From an uncultured Candidatus Melainabacteria bacterium (lineage in GTDB: Bacteria > Cyanobacteriota > Vampirovibrionia > Gastranaerophilales > Gastranaerophilaceae): a stretch of DNA of 61,048 nt. The position numbers and the translations under genes were made by a program. Shown piece after piece: positions 36,939-45,101 of the stretch; within the stretch, counting starts at the first letter, position 1; every line of letters starts with the position of its first letter. The DNA is taken from NCBI GenBank assembly GCA_934757155.1, contig CAKVLI010000009.1, forward strand, positions 1 to 61,048, read 5' to 3'. Under the pieces are notes generated by a model that ran no database searches, had not been told where the DNA came from, and saw nothing but the letters and a program-made list of their open reading frames with translations.

Positions 36939-39725
36939 ATGGTTATAAAAGTAGGAAATATTGGCAGAATTACATTAAAAAACAATGTTCAAAATGTAAC
37001 TCAACCGAATACAGAAACTAAAAATCAAAATATGCAGGAGTTATCAAACGTAACCCCTGATTTTGCCGTAAAAATTCCGCAAAAATACTCAAAGCTCTGT
37101 GAATATGACTTGGCTAACGGATTAAAGTTGCATTCTTACAAGCTTGCTAACGGTTACAAAGTCAGCATTGTGCCGATGGAAGACTCTCCTGTTATTGTCA
37201 AAAATTACGTCAACGTAGGTTCATTGAACGAAACAAATGATATAAAAGGCATTAGTCACTTTCTTGAACATATGGCATTTAATGGTACGAACGGCACTGA
37301 TGGTTATATGAAGCTCGAGATCGGAGATTCTTTTAAAAAGATTGATAAACTTGGCGGATGGTCAAATGCAAGCACAAATTATGCAATTACAGATTATGTA
37401 AATTCAGCTCCGGGGCTTGAAGAAGGTGATTTGGAGGAACAAATTAAGGTTCTGGCTGCAATGACAGAAGACCTAGCTCTCACAGACGAGATGATAGAAA
37501 AAGAAAAAGGACCTGTTTGCTCTGAGATTAACATGATTTTAGACGACCCGCAGACAATTTTAATGGATCAAACTTTAAGAACTTTATATAACATAAAAAG
37601 TACTGCAGATGAATTGGTCGGCGGAAGCGTAAAACATATTAAAAAGCTTACAAGAAAAGATGTTAAAGACTATTACGACAAATACTATACCCCACAAAAC
37701 ATGAATTTAGTTATCACGGGAGATGTAAATCCGGATGAAGCTATTACGCTTGTTTCAAAATACTTTAAGACACAAAACAACAAGCCGATTAATTTTTATC
37801 AAGAAAAACTAACTCCTATTGATAAGACAATCAGAAAAGATTTTGTTTTGGACAAAGCAGCTTCAACCGGTATAATGTTAGGGTTTGAAGGTCCGATGAG
37901 CAATAATTACAAAGATAAAGCACTTTTCAGAATAGTAAACGAGTATTTGGATTCTGCAGAATTGGGACTTGATCAGGAATTGTGGAACATGAATGCTCAT
38001 GCATATTTAGATATGGTGAAAGTAAGTACGGTACCGGATAATAAAACAATGCTTTACTGCAGTACAGAGTGTGCAGATAATAAGGCCGAAGATGCTTTAA
38101 AAATTCTCTTCCAAAAAATATCAGAAATGAAATCTCCGGAAAATTTAGAAACAATAAAAGAAAGATTAATACAGCAAAACAAAAATAACTTTTGTTATTC
38201 TTTAGATGTAAACAATACAGTCGGAAATGCTGTTTTGGACGGTAGTATGGACTCTCTGCCGGAAGCAGAAAACATAATAAACAGTATTACACCGGATGAT
38301 GTCAAAAACTTTATTGATAAGTATTTAAACCTCAATAAAGTTGCAGTTACAGTTATTCACCCAAAAGCAGAGGAAACACCGTCAGTTGACAATACAAAAG
38401 GAAAAAGAATTCCGATAAGAACAAATACTGTTGCTGTTGAAACGCTATACAACAATATTGAAACTGCGTTTCAGAAGACAAAAAACGACAATATATGTTA
38501 TGATTTAAATTTGTACTATGACAGAAATAAAAATATAAACCCCGCTGCTTTTTACCTACTGGACACCATGTTTACCATGGGAACGGAACATAGAACTGCA
38601 GAGGAACGTCTTAAATTCAAACAAGACCATAATATTAGTATTTATTCAAATATAGATTCTGCAATACTTAACATAACCGGCTATAGTAATGTAAAAAATA
38701 TTAAAGACGCATTAGATTTGACGACAGAAAATCTTCTATCGCCTCTAATAAACGAAGAAAATTTTAAAACTGCAAAGAGATTATTGGCAGATGATTTAAA
38801 ACGACATGTTGATAGTGCAGAAGGACTTTACATAAAACATGAGGCAAAAAATAACTCGTGTTATGTATCTGTTGAAGATGTAAGAAAAGGTCTTAAAAAT
38901 GTAACACTTAAGGACGTAGAAGCTGCATATAACTACATTATTGAAAACTCAAGAGCTACTTTTGCAATGAATATTCCGGAGAATAAACCTGAGTTGAAAG
39001 ATGACGTTATTGAAAAACTTGAAGAACTCCCTAACTTCAAAGAAAATATTCATGAGACACCTAATTTTTATAAAGATAACGAGCGAACCGAAGTTATAAC
39101 CAAAGCAAGGAGTCTTTCTCAAGCAGATATCAACGAAACTTTTAAGTATAAACTGGATTTAACTCCAAGAGAGAGAGCAATAAGGTCAATCATAACCTCA
39201 ATGCTATCAAGTTCGTCTATCGGATTGTTTGATACATTGAGAGAAAAAGAACATTTAGCATATTCTGTAAGAGCAACAGGAGACAGCGTTGCAGATTGTG
39301 GAACTATTATCCTAAAAATTCTGACAACCACAGAAAACCAAGACACAGGAGAAGTCAGTTATGACAATATTCAAAAATCAATCGACGGTTTTAACAGACA
39401 AATTAAAGCGTTATTGAATTCAGAATATACTGACGAAGATTTAGAAAGCACAAAGAAACAACTAAAGGCAGAACTGGTTGATTTGGAAGGTGTACCTTGC
39501 AAAGTTAATGCTCTTTCCGTTGGGCTTAACACGAAAGACGGAATAGAGCGTTACAACAATGTATATAATGAGTATGATTCAATAACAAGAGAAGATGTCG
39601 ATAATTTTGCAAAGAAAATCTTCAAAAATCCGCCTGTATACACAATCGTTGCAAGCCAAAACAGCCTTGATGCCAATGAAGAGTTTTTGAACAGCCTTAA
39701 AACAGGTTCTGACGAAAATCTTTAA
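36939..39725 (+). CDS. Two-unit M16 zinc metalloprotease
   Basis: A 928-residue pitrilysin/M16 family protein with two M16 units. The inverted zinc motif HFLEH is at residues 107-111, with the distal Glu ligand near E189 (EKEKGPVCSEI). The C-terminal half is the inactive M16C-type repeat (for example LREKEHLAYSVRA). There is no obvious signal peptide; the first 40 residues are Asn/Gln/Thr-rich and look disordered. Its end overlaps the convergent tyrA by 29 bases. Substrate unknown; M16 proteins process peptides. Confidence 0.9.
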   Translation: MVIKVGNIGRITLKNNVQNVTQPNTETKNQNMQELSNVTPDFAVKIPQKYSKLCEYDLANGLKLHSYKLANGYKVSIVPMEDSPVIVKNYVNVGSLNETNDIKGISHFLEHMAFNGTNGTDGYMKLEIGDSFKKIDKLGGWSNASTNYAITDYVNSAPGLEEGDLEEQIKVLAAMTEDLALTDEMIEKEKGPVCSEINMILDDPQTILMDQTLRTLYNIKSTADELVGGSVKHIKKLTRKDVKDYYDKYYTPQNMNLVITGDVNPDEAITLVSKYFKTQNNKPINFYQEKLTPIDKTIRKDFVLDKAASTGIMLGFEGPMSNNYKDKALFRIVNEYLDSAELGLDQELWNMNAHAYLDMVKVSTVPDNKTMLYCSTECADNKAEDALKILFQKISEMKSPENLETIKERLIQQNKNNFCYSLDVNNTVGNAVLDGSMDSLPEAENIINSITPDDVKNFIDKYLNLNKVAVTVIHPKAEETPSVDNTKGKRIPIRTNTVAVETLYNNIETAFQKTKNDNICYDLNLYYDRNKNINPAAFYLLDTMFTMGTEHRTAEERLKFKQDHNISIYSNIDSAILNITGYSNVKNIKDALDLTTENLLSPLINEENFKTAKRLLADDLKRHVDSAEGLYIKHEAKNNSCYVSVEDVRKGLKNVTLKDVEAAYNYIIENSRATFAMNIPENKPELKDDVIEKLEELPNFKENIHETPNFYKDNERTEVITKARSLSQADINETFKYKLDLTPRERAIRSIITSMLSSSSIGLFDTLREKEHLAYSVRATGDSVADCGTIILKILTTTENQDTGEVSYDNIQKSIDGFNRQIKALLNSEYTDEDLESTKKQLKAELVDLEGVPCKVNALSVGLNTKDGIERYNNVYNEYDSITREDVDNFAKKIFKNPPVYTIVASQNSLDANEEFLNSLKTGSDENL

Positions 39726-40461
39726 TACCTTTGGCTTGAGAATAATAATTCCCATCAAACAGCTTTTCTAAAGACTCTTTGAGCATATCAGCTGATGCTA
39801 AGATATTTTCACGATTAAACTCTAACATATCTTTTGCCATCTCTAAATTAGAAAGAGCAAGCCTTGTTGTATCCCTAAATCCGCTCGCAGCCAGATGTTG
39901 TGCAAGTTTGTTGTCTTTGATATTTATACAAAGTGCTTGTGCAACGATAAGAGGAAGGTTTGAAATAAGTGCAACAGCTTTATCATGTTCTTCAGAAGTC
40001 GTTATAACGATTTTTGCGCCCAATTTTTCAATTATGTTTTCCAAAACCTCTTGACTATCGGTGATTTCACCATTAATCGGAGTTATCACCCACCTTGCAT
40101 CCTTAAACAATTCCGGAAAAGAATGCTCCCAACCGCTATGCTCAGTCCCTGCCATTGGATGTGACGGAATAAAATTGAAATTAAACTTTTTATCAGATAA
40201 AAAGCCTTTCAAGCTGCAAACATCAGTCACTATAGCTTTCGCTGGTAAAATTTTATCCAATTTTTCAAGGGTTTCAATCATAACATTCATTGGAGTACAC
40301 ACAAATACGACATCACAAGACACTAATTCCTTCATATCATGAAATACACCTTCTGCATCAACACTTGAGGATACACCAACCACCTCATATTCATTGATTT
40401 CGTGTAGTTTTTTAAATATCGAACCGCCGATTAATCCAAGTCCTAAAACGCCTATTTTCAT
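39697..40461 (-). CDS. tyrA: Prephenate/arogenate dehydrogenase
   Basis: A 254-residue NAD(P)-dependent enzyme of tyrosine synthesis. The Rossmann motif GVLGLGLIGGS begins at residue 4, and IPSHPMAGTEHSGWEHS is the substrate-site signature. It is short, without an ACT or chorismate mutase domain, as in cyanobacterial enzymes. Prephenate versus arogenate specificity cannot be told. Its start overlaps proA (ATGA). Confidence 0.93.
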   Translation of the reverse strand: MKIGVLGLGLIGGSIFKKLHEINEYEVVGVSSSVDAEGVFHDMKELVSCDVVFVCTPMNVMIETLEKLDKILPAKAIVTDVCSLKGFLSDKKFNFNFIPSHPMAGTEHSGWEHSFPELFKDARWVITPINGEITDSQEVLENIIEKLGAKIVITTSEEHDKAVALISNLPLIVAQALCINIKDNKLAQHLAASGFRDTTRLALSNLEMAKDMLEFNRENILASADMLKESLEKLFDGNYYSQAKGIKDFRQNLF

Positions 40462-41717
40462 ATCAAATCCTTATGATTAAAACTTTTTACACCTTCAACG
40501 TAATCTTTAACTATGTCACCGTGTCCTTCCAGAGTATACTTATATATAGTCAACCCCTCTAAACCAACAGGTCCTCTGGCATGTGTTTTGTTCGTAGAAA
40601 TTCCAACTTCTGCACCAAAACCATATCTAAAGCCGTCAGCGAAACGAGTTGATGCATTATGATAAACTCCGGCAGAATCAACACCTACCAGAAATTTTTT
40701 CGCATTCTCAATATTTTCAGTAATTATCGACTCTGTGTGACCGGAAGAATAAGTATTTATATGCTCAATCGCCTCTTCAACAGACTCGACAACTTTGACA
40801 GCTAAAATTTTATCCGAATACTCCTTATGCCAGCTTTCAGGCTCATATACAAGTTGAACATCCGCTTCCTTCAACGCATTGAGAAGCTCTTCCCTGCCCG
40901 CCAAATTTTTGTGAATAAGCAATGTCTCTACAGAATTACAAGCACTGGGATATTGAGTTTTAGAATCAATCACAATTCTTTTCGCTTTTTCTAAATCAGC
41001 AGACTCATCCGCAAAAATATGGCAAATACCGTCAGCATGACCCAAAACAGGGATTTTTGTGTTCTCTTTTATGAATTTAACCAGACTATTCCCGCCGCGC
41101 GGAATAATTAGATTAATATAATTGTCGCACTCCAACATTTTTGCAACATCATCTCTTGTAAAAACTTGAGTCAAAACATCTTTAGGAAAACCTTCTGTAT
41201 CAACAAGAGCAGCTTGAATAACCTTCATAATGGCAGTGTTTGTGTTTATGGACTCTTTTCCTCCCTTCAAAATCACCGCGTTTGAAGATTTTATAGCAAG
41301 AGCAGAAATTTGTGAGATAACATCAGGACGAGCTTCAAAGATTATTCCCAAAACTCCAATAGGACAAGAAATTTTAGTTAGTATCAACCCCGTATCCAAG
41401 GATCTTTTCATAAGAGTTTTGCCGATAGGATCTTCAAGATTATAAACATCAATAATTCCCTGAATCATATCTCTCATCTTGTTTTTATCGAGTTTTAAAC
41501 GATTAAAAACGGATTTAGACATTTTACCGGCTTCAACTTGAGGTAAAGCGGCTTCTAAATCCTTCTTGTTAGCCTCAAAAATTTCGTCTTGTGCACTATC
41601 AAGTGCTTGCGCTATATTTAAAAGAGCTTTATTTTTGATATCAGACGATAAAACAGCTATTTTTTTAGAAGCAGCTTTCGCTTTTTTAGCTAGTTCATAA
41701 AATTTATTTTCTTCCAT
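40458..41717 (-). CDS. proA: Glutamate-5-semialdehyde dehydrogenase
   Basis: A 419-residue enzyme of proline synthesis that reduces gamma-glutamyl phosphate. The catalytic Cys is in YPSACNSVETLL, with the cofactor-binding GVLGIIFEARPDV and the conserved NASTRFADGFRYGFGAEVG. The ATG at 41717 has a GAGGAG ribosome site; a TTG at 41732 would add five residues that are the ribosome site itself. Translationally coupled to tyrA. Confidence 0.95.
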   Translation of the reverse strand: MEENKFYELAKKAKAASKKIAVLSSDIKNKALLNIAQALDSAQDEIFEANKKDLEAALPQVEAGKMSKSVFNRLKLDKNKMRDMIQGIIDVYNLEDPIGKTLMKRSLDTGLILTKISCPIGVLGIIFEARPDVISQISALAIKSSNAVILKGGKESINTNTAIMKVIQAALVDTEGFPKDVLTQVFTRDDVAKMLECDNYINLIIPRGGNSLVKFIKENTKIPVLGHADGICHIFADESADLEKAKRIVIDSKTQYPSACNSVETLLIHKNLAGREELLNALKEADVQLVYEPESWHKEYSDKILAVKVVESVEEAIEHINTYSSGHTESIITENIENAKKFLVGVDSAGVYHNASTRFADGFRYGFGAEVGISTNKTHARGPVGLEGLTIYKYTLEGHGDIVKDYVEGVKSFNHKDLI

Positions 41718-41925
41718 TTCTGTACTCCTCAACCGATTTTTTGTATTGAAGTCGTCTAAAATTCACCATTAGAGAAAACTTTTTGCGCAACAAGTATTCT
41801 TGCAATGATTTCACAGGAGTTTCTTCAAGTGCATTTGGCTGTTTTACTACATATCCGGATAAGTCAATAAACGGAACTACATTTCTGTAATCCATGTATG
41901 GGCTTTTTCTCGTAAAATCTCCCAT
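41704..41925 (-). CDS. Small basic protein upstream of proA, unknown
   Basis: A 73-residue soluble, Tyr/Arg-rich protein without recognised domain. A clear AAGGAGA ribosome site precedes its ATG and its end overlaps proA by 14 bases, so it is probably the first gene of this operon. Confidence 0.65.
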   Translation of the reverse strand: MGDFTRKSPYMDYRNVVPFIDLSGYVVKQPNALEETPVKSLQEYLLRKKFSLMVNFRRLQYKKSVEEYRNGRK

Positions 41926-42019
41926 AAAATCTCCTTAAAAAACGATTTGCGACTAAACTGATTCTATAAAAAACAATTTTATCACACAATAAAAGGTTAA
42001 GAAAAATTTACCTTTATGG

Positions 42020-42048
42020 TTGAAAAGATTTTTTTTTGTTGGTATAGT
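42020..42048 (+). promoter_or_regulatory. Predicted tRNA-Arg promoter
   Basis: TTGAAA (42020-42025), 17 bases, then TATAGT (42043-42048) preceded by TGG, an extended -10. Transcription would start about 25 bases before the tRNA. Confidence 0.65.
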
Positions 42049-42079
42049 AAACAAGTGAAGTCATCCAAATGACTTTCAT

Positions 42080-42153
<74 letters not shown>

Positions 42154-42162
42154 ATTTTTCAA

Positions 42163-42189
42163 AAAGAGCCTAAATGGCTCTTTTTTTTT
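42163..42189 (+). terminator. Terminator of tRNA-Arg, first of three copies
   Basis: AGAGCC/GGCTCT stem with a TAAAT loop and nine T. Near-identical copies lie at about 42312-42337 and 44459-44482. Confidence 0.92.
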
Positions 42190-42234
42190 GCCGAGATTTT
42201 GGTAAAAATTCTTCACCCCGGTAAGCTTCGCTTG

Positions 42235-42339
42235 CGGGGGTTCTACCTCTCACAAAACGCGACATTTAGTCGCCTTTTGTTCGGCACAGTCTCCAAGCGC
42301 GTTTTTTCAAAAAGAGCCTAAATGGCTCTTTTTTTTTGC
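42235..42339 (+). repeat. 105-bp direct repeat, left copy
   Basis: It begins CGGGGGTTCTACC and ends in the terminator T-run. It contains a GCGAC/GTCGC hairpin, GTTCGGCACAG and the copied tRNA-Arg 3' end. It matches 44381-44484 except for about three positions. Together they bracket the prophage remnant. Confidence 0.9.
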
Positions 42340-42368
42340 CGAGATTTTGGTAAGTGTATTTTGACACA

Positions 42369-42575
42369 CAGTTTGAGAAAAACAGACGGTTTGAGAATAC
42401 TCCCCAAAAGCCCCTAAAATTAAGACTTTTTCATGGCCGGAAGTCTAAAAATCAGAATTCTCAAACTGTACGAATTTGTGTTTTTTGTGTGTGAAATTGT
42501 TTTTTATTCCATTTTTAAAAATCAACTTATTTCTGTATTTTAGCCTTGTTTGATAATTTCAGCCAGTTTGAGAAT
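42369..42575. repeat. Four copies of a CAGTTTGAGAAT site
   Basis: Copies at 42369-42380, 42387-42398 and 42564-42575 on the plus strand and 42457-42468 on the minus strand; the middle ones are exact or one to two bases off. They lie just upstream of the transposase N-terminal stub, where Mu-type phages carry transposase and repressor sites. Confidence 0.7.
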
Positions 42576-42697
42576 TTCGGTTACGCACATTTTGAAATTT
42601 AACCAAATTTTGTAAAATTTTGAATTGATACGAAACCGACACAAAGGTCGGAATTAGTGTTCCAATTTCTTGCATTCGGAGTTAATGTGTCAGTACG

Positions 42698-42763
42698 ATG
42701 AGTAATGAAGAATTTATTAGCATTAATAAAGTTGCAAAAGCAAAAGGCTTAAAATCAAATTGA
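42698..42763 (+). pseudogene. Mu-like transposase, N-terminal stub
   Basis: A 21-codon frame beginning MSNEEFISINKVAKAKG resembles the start of the helix-turn-helix domain of Mu-type transposases and then stops where the sequence changes into the gpI fragment. Too short for certainty on its own; support comes from the transposase middle piece 1 kb away. Confidence 0.5.
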
Positions 42764-43000
42764 ACGCTTAATTAAATCTCGTTTCTCATTATCATTTCTG
42801 CATTGTAACCACCCTTCATTTCCTGTAACGTGGTATTGTTCTGCGAGATGTGGTAGTGCATCTGACGGAAGATTGTCTATAACTGCGACAAGAACTTTTT
42901 CCAATTCAATTTTTGAAAATCTTTCTTCACAGATTTCATCAAAGATTTTGAGGTTAATATCGTTTATTGGAGCTAAATCACTCATCTGCATAACCTCCAA
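42755..43000 (-). pseudogene. Phage tail protein gpI-like, truncated
   Basis: An 81-residue frame with the pattern of the N-terminal part of P2 gpI / Mu gp48 proteins: LPSDALPHLAEQYHV followed by W and KRDLIKRSI. Family members are about twice as long, so the C-terminal half is missing at the junction with the transposase stub. The usual gpJ gene between W and I is absent. It overlaps the gp25-like gene by 19 bases. Confidence 0.65.
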
Positions 43001-43242
43001 TACTTATGTTCCAGTTTTGCAAATTCGCCCATTGTTATGTTGGGCACTATTTCATTTACTGGATAATCTACATATTTATGAATATCAGAGCCGAATGTCG
43101 GTCGATGAGGAACAGAACCTTTGGGAGTAGTAAGGATTATTGCAATACATTGATTGATATCATCGACTCCTTCTGCAACTGAACCGATGGCGTTTAGTCT
43201 TAATTGCCAATCAACATAGGTTATTTCGTTTAAATTTGTCAT
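42982..43242 (-). CDS. Phage baseplate gp25/gpW-like protein
   Basis: An 86-residue protein of the gp25/W baseplate wedge family. The pattern of a short helical start, CIAIILTTPKGSVPHRPTFGSDIHKYVD and the C-terminal region is typical. In P2- and Mu-like phages it forms part of the contractile tail baseplate. It looks intact, but its neighbours are fragments, so it is probably no longer functional. Confidence 0.82.
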   Translation of the reverse strand: MTNLNEITYVDWQLRLNAIGSVAEGVDDINQCIAIILTTPKGSVPHRPTFGSDIHKYVDYPVNEIVPNITMGEFAKLEHKYWRLCR

Positions 43243-43262
43243 ATTTGTGGTAATATATCCTT

Positions 43263-43457
43263 ATGAAGAAATCTACAAAAGAACTAATTATTTTCACAAT
43301 TTTAGGTATTATTGCTTCAATAGTTTTTTGTCAACTCAATAATCAACCAAATCCTATGATGACACTCTCTTCGCGTACACTGATTAGTACAGCAATGTAT
43401 CTCACTCCATTTATTGGTTTGGTTTATTGGCTTTTTACACGCCAATTCGATGAATAA
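43263..43457 (+). CDS. Small two-helix membrane protein in the prophage remnant
   Basis: A 64-residue protein with two hydrophobic helices (about residues 8-24 and 39-58). It lies in opposite orientation between the gp25-like gene and the spike fragment, with no clear ribosome site. It could be a small accessory (moron-like) or holin-like gene. Unrecognised. Confidence 0.5.
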   Translation: MKKSTKELIIFTILGIIASIVFCQLNNQPNPMMTLSSRTLISTAMYLTPFIGLVYWLFTRQFDE

Positions 43458-43781
43458 TTACATTTGGGCTCTTGGACTTGATGTCGGATTTCCTTGATTT
43501 CCTGTGTGGGTATGGAAATTGTATTTCTCTCTAATCGCTTGCATTGATGAGTTTTTATCTGTTATATCCGAATTCGATTTAATTCCGTTGGTATTTGTAA
43601 ACATTCCATCGTGTTCAATATTCCCAACCAATTTTATATTCTGAAATACAACTGTAAGAGTTTGTGTTTCTTTATTTGCATTAATAGAAGAAGTGTATCC
43701 GTGTTTATCTGCTATTTCCTTTGCAATTTGTTTTAATATCATAACCGACAAGTCCACCTGATTTCCAATCCAAGAATCCAA
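43458..43781 (-). pseudogene. Phage baseplate spike (gpV/gp45-like), C-terminal piece
   Basis: A frame of 107 codons whose end, FHTHTGNQGNPTSSPRAQM, is the His-rich C-terminus typical of contractile-tail spike or baseplate assembly proteins. The beginning fuses with the transposase piece: sequence resembling a normal protein starts near ILKQIAKEIADKHGY. The N-terminal part of the spike protein is missing. Confidence 0.65.
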
Positions 43782-44025
43782 TAAGTGTTGCCCTTGATGG
43801 TTTTCCTGTAAATGGATTAATAACTTGAAAGTTTAAAGTATGTCCATCAACGACTAAGACTTGCCCAACCTCAAGCATACTCGTATCTCTCACTATATAC
43901 GGCTCAACTTTGTCTTTTAATGCTTTCATTCCTTCACGAGCAAGAGTCCATTTATCTAGGTTATTTGCTTTGTACCATTTTGCATATCTTCTAAAGGTAA
44001 CTTCTGTTGGAATATTTTCAGCATT
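43705..44025 (-). pseudogene. Mu-like transposase, middle piece
   Basis: The open frame contains FRRYAKWYKANN and then VEPYIVRD, VGQVLVVDGHTLNF and GFLDWKSGGLVGYDI, the pattern of Mu-type DDE transposase cores around the first catalytic Asp (VVDGH). It has no start codon at its conserved upstream end. It ends abruptly by shifting into the spike fragment, so the second Asp and the Glu are missing. Confidence 0.7.
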
Positions 44026-44040
44026 CTTACATTTTTTGAG

Positions 44041-44280
44041 ATTACATTTTTGCTTCCCCTAAACTTTTATAAACGTCAAGGTGGTTGTTTTAAATGGATT
44101 TCCGACTACTGGGAAATTTTTAAATATTACATACTAAAATGTAATGGTTATTATCCATTTTTATCCTCTAAAATCCTCAAAAAACAAGCGAATTTGAGGC
44201 TGATATGCAGAATATTAAAAGAAAAAAGGATGATTTCAAGGATAAGAAAAGGATAAATCGGATATTTTCTATATTACATT
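44041..44280. other. A+T-rich region with ATTACAT and GGATAA repeats
   Basis: No convincing gene. ATTACAT occurs at 44041, 44126 and 44273 and inverted at 44139-44145. TTATCC/GGATAA hexamers occur several times between 44150 and 44256 in inverted orientation. These could be protein-binding sites left from the element, or chance in A+T-rich DNA. Confidence 0.3.
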
Positions 44281-44380
44281 TTTTTAGACATGGAAGCGGC
44301 AACAAACCCCAATAATACTAACTCTTTCCCCAATAGCTTACCTTTACATATTTATAAATCTATCCTTCTCTTTATACATA

Positions 44381-44484
44381 CGGGGGTTCTACCTTTCACA
44401 AAACGCGACATTTAGTCGCCTTTTGTTCGGCACAGTCTCCAAGCGCGATTTTTCAAAAAGAGCCTAAATGGCTCTTTTTTTTGC
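44381..44484 (+). repeat. 105-bp direct repeat, right copy
   Basis: Second copy of the repeat at 42235-42339, again including the tRNA-Arg 3' end (CTCCAAGCGCG) and its terminator, with one T fewer in the T-run. It marks the right edge of the inserted region. Confidence 0.9.
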
Positions 44485-44534
44485 TAATAAAAAGTTATAA
44501 TCCTTTTCACAACAGTCTATAGAATAAACTTAAA

Positions 44535-44578
44535 TCAAAAAATAGAGGCGGATTTCCTGAAAGAAAATCCGCCTCTAT
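44535..44578 (-). terminator. Rho-independent terminator of hup
   Basis: A perfect 14-bp stem (44542-44555 with 44565-44578) with an 8- to 9-base loop is followed on the minus strand by a T-run. It starts about 20 bases after the HU stop. Confidence 0.95.
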
Positions 44579-44598
44579 CAAAACTTAGAACAAAGGAA

Positions 44599-44871
44599 CT
44601 ATTTTACAAGTTCTTTGAAGTTTTTACCAGCTGAGAAAGCAGGAACTGTTTTAGCAGCAATCTTCAATTCTTTACCAGTTTGAGGGTTTCTGCCAGTTCT
44701 AGCAGCTCTCTTACGAGCTTCCCAAGTACCGAAACCAACCAAAGTTACTTTTTTGCCTTTAGCAACTGTTTTTTGGATAATTTCTAATGTAGCTGATAAT
44801 ACATCAGATGAAACTTTTTGAGACAATTTAGTCTTCTTTGAAATTTCTTTTACCAATTCTTCTTTGTTCAT
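44599..44871 (-). CDS. hup: HU-family DNA-binding protein
   Basis: A 90-residue histone-like protein that bends and packages DNA. The family core VTLVGFGTWEARKRAARTGR and the arm NPQTGKEL are visible. The ATG at 44871 has an AGGAGAT ribosome site; an upstream in-frame ATG at 44952 would add 27 unlike residues and lies at the promoter. Strong promoter and terminator suggest high expression. Confidence 0.96.
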   Translation of the reverse strand: MNKEELVKEISKKTKLSQKVSSDVLSATLEIIQKTVAKGKKVTLVGFGTWEARKRAARTGRNPQTGKELKIAAKTVPAFSAGKNFKELVK

Positions 44872-44941
44872 GATAAATCTCCTATACACTATTACTCTCT
44901 TATGTGTGTCACTACTGACATTCACATATCTTGTAACTCCA

Positions 44942-44969
44942 ATTATACACATTGTTCATATTTTTGCAA
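44942..44969 (-). promoter_or_regulatory. Predicted hup promoter
   Basis: TTGCAA (44969-44964), 16 bases, then TATAAT (44947-44942) on the minus strand. The predicted leader is about 65 bases. Confidence 0.7.
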
Positions 44970-45036
44970 GCTTTTTTTAAAAACTTTACAAATATTGCCC
45001 TATTTAAGCCTATTTGTTAAAGATTCTTCATAAAAC

Positions 45037-45064
45037 TTTACAATTCTAGTGGATAAGTTATAAT
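45037..45064 (+). promoter_or_regulatory. Predicted promoter of the alcohol dehydrogenase gene
   Basis: TTTACA (45037-45042), 16 bases, then TATAAT (45059-45064). It faces away from the hup promoter. The leader of about 30 bases carries AAAGGAG. Confidence 0.7.
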
Positions 45065-45101
45065 TATCTTGTGGTGTTTTATTATTAGAAAGGAGCGTTT
45101 T

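Larger units (their letters stand above)
42340..44380. mobile_element. Scrambled remnant of a Mu-like prophage
   Basis: About 2 kb between two copies of the tRNA-Arg-derived repeat. It holds a transposase N-terminal stub on the plus strand and, on the minus strand, a transposase middle piece, a baseplate spike C-terminus, a gp25/W-type gene and a truncated gpI-type gene. Order and orientation do not match an intact phage, and no integrase, capsid or lysis genes remain. It is read as a decayed, rearranged prophage. I assign Mu-like because of the transposase pieces. Confidence 0.75.

Noticed and set aside
44050..44256. 68-codon plus-strand frame in the prophage remnant
   Set aside because: Composition is Lys/Ile/Tyr-rich as expected from A+T-rich noncoding DNA, with no ribosome site or family match.
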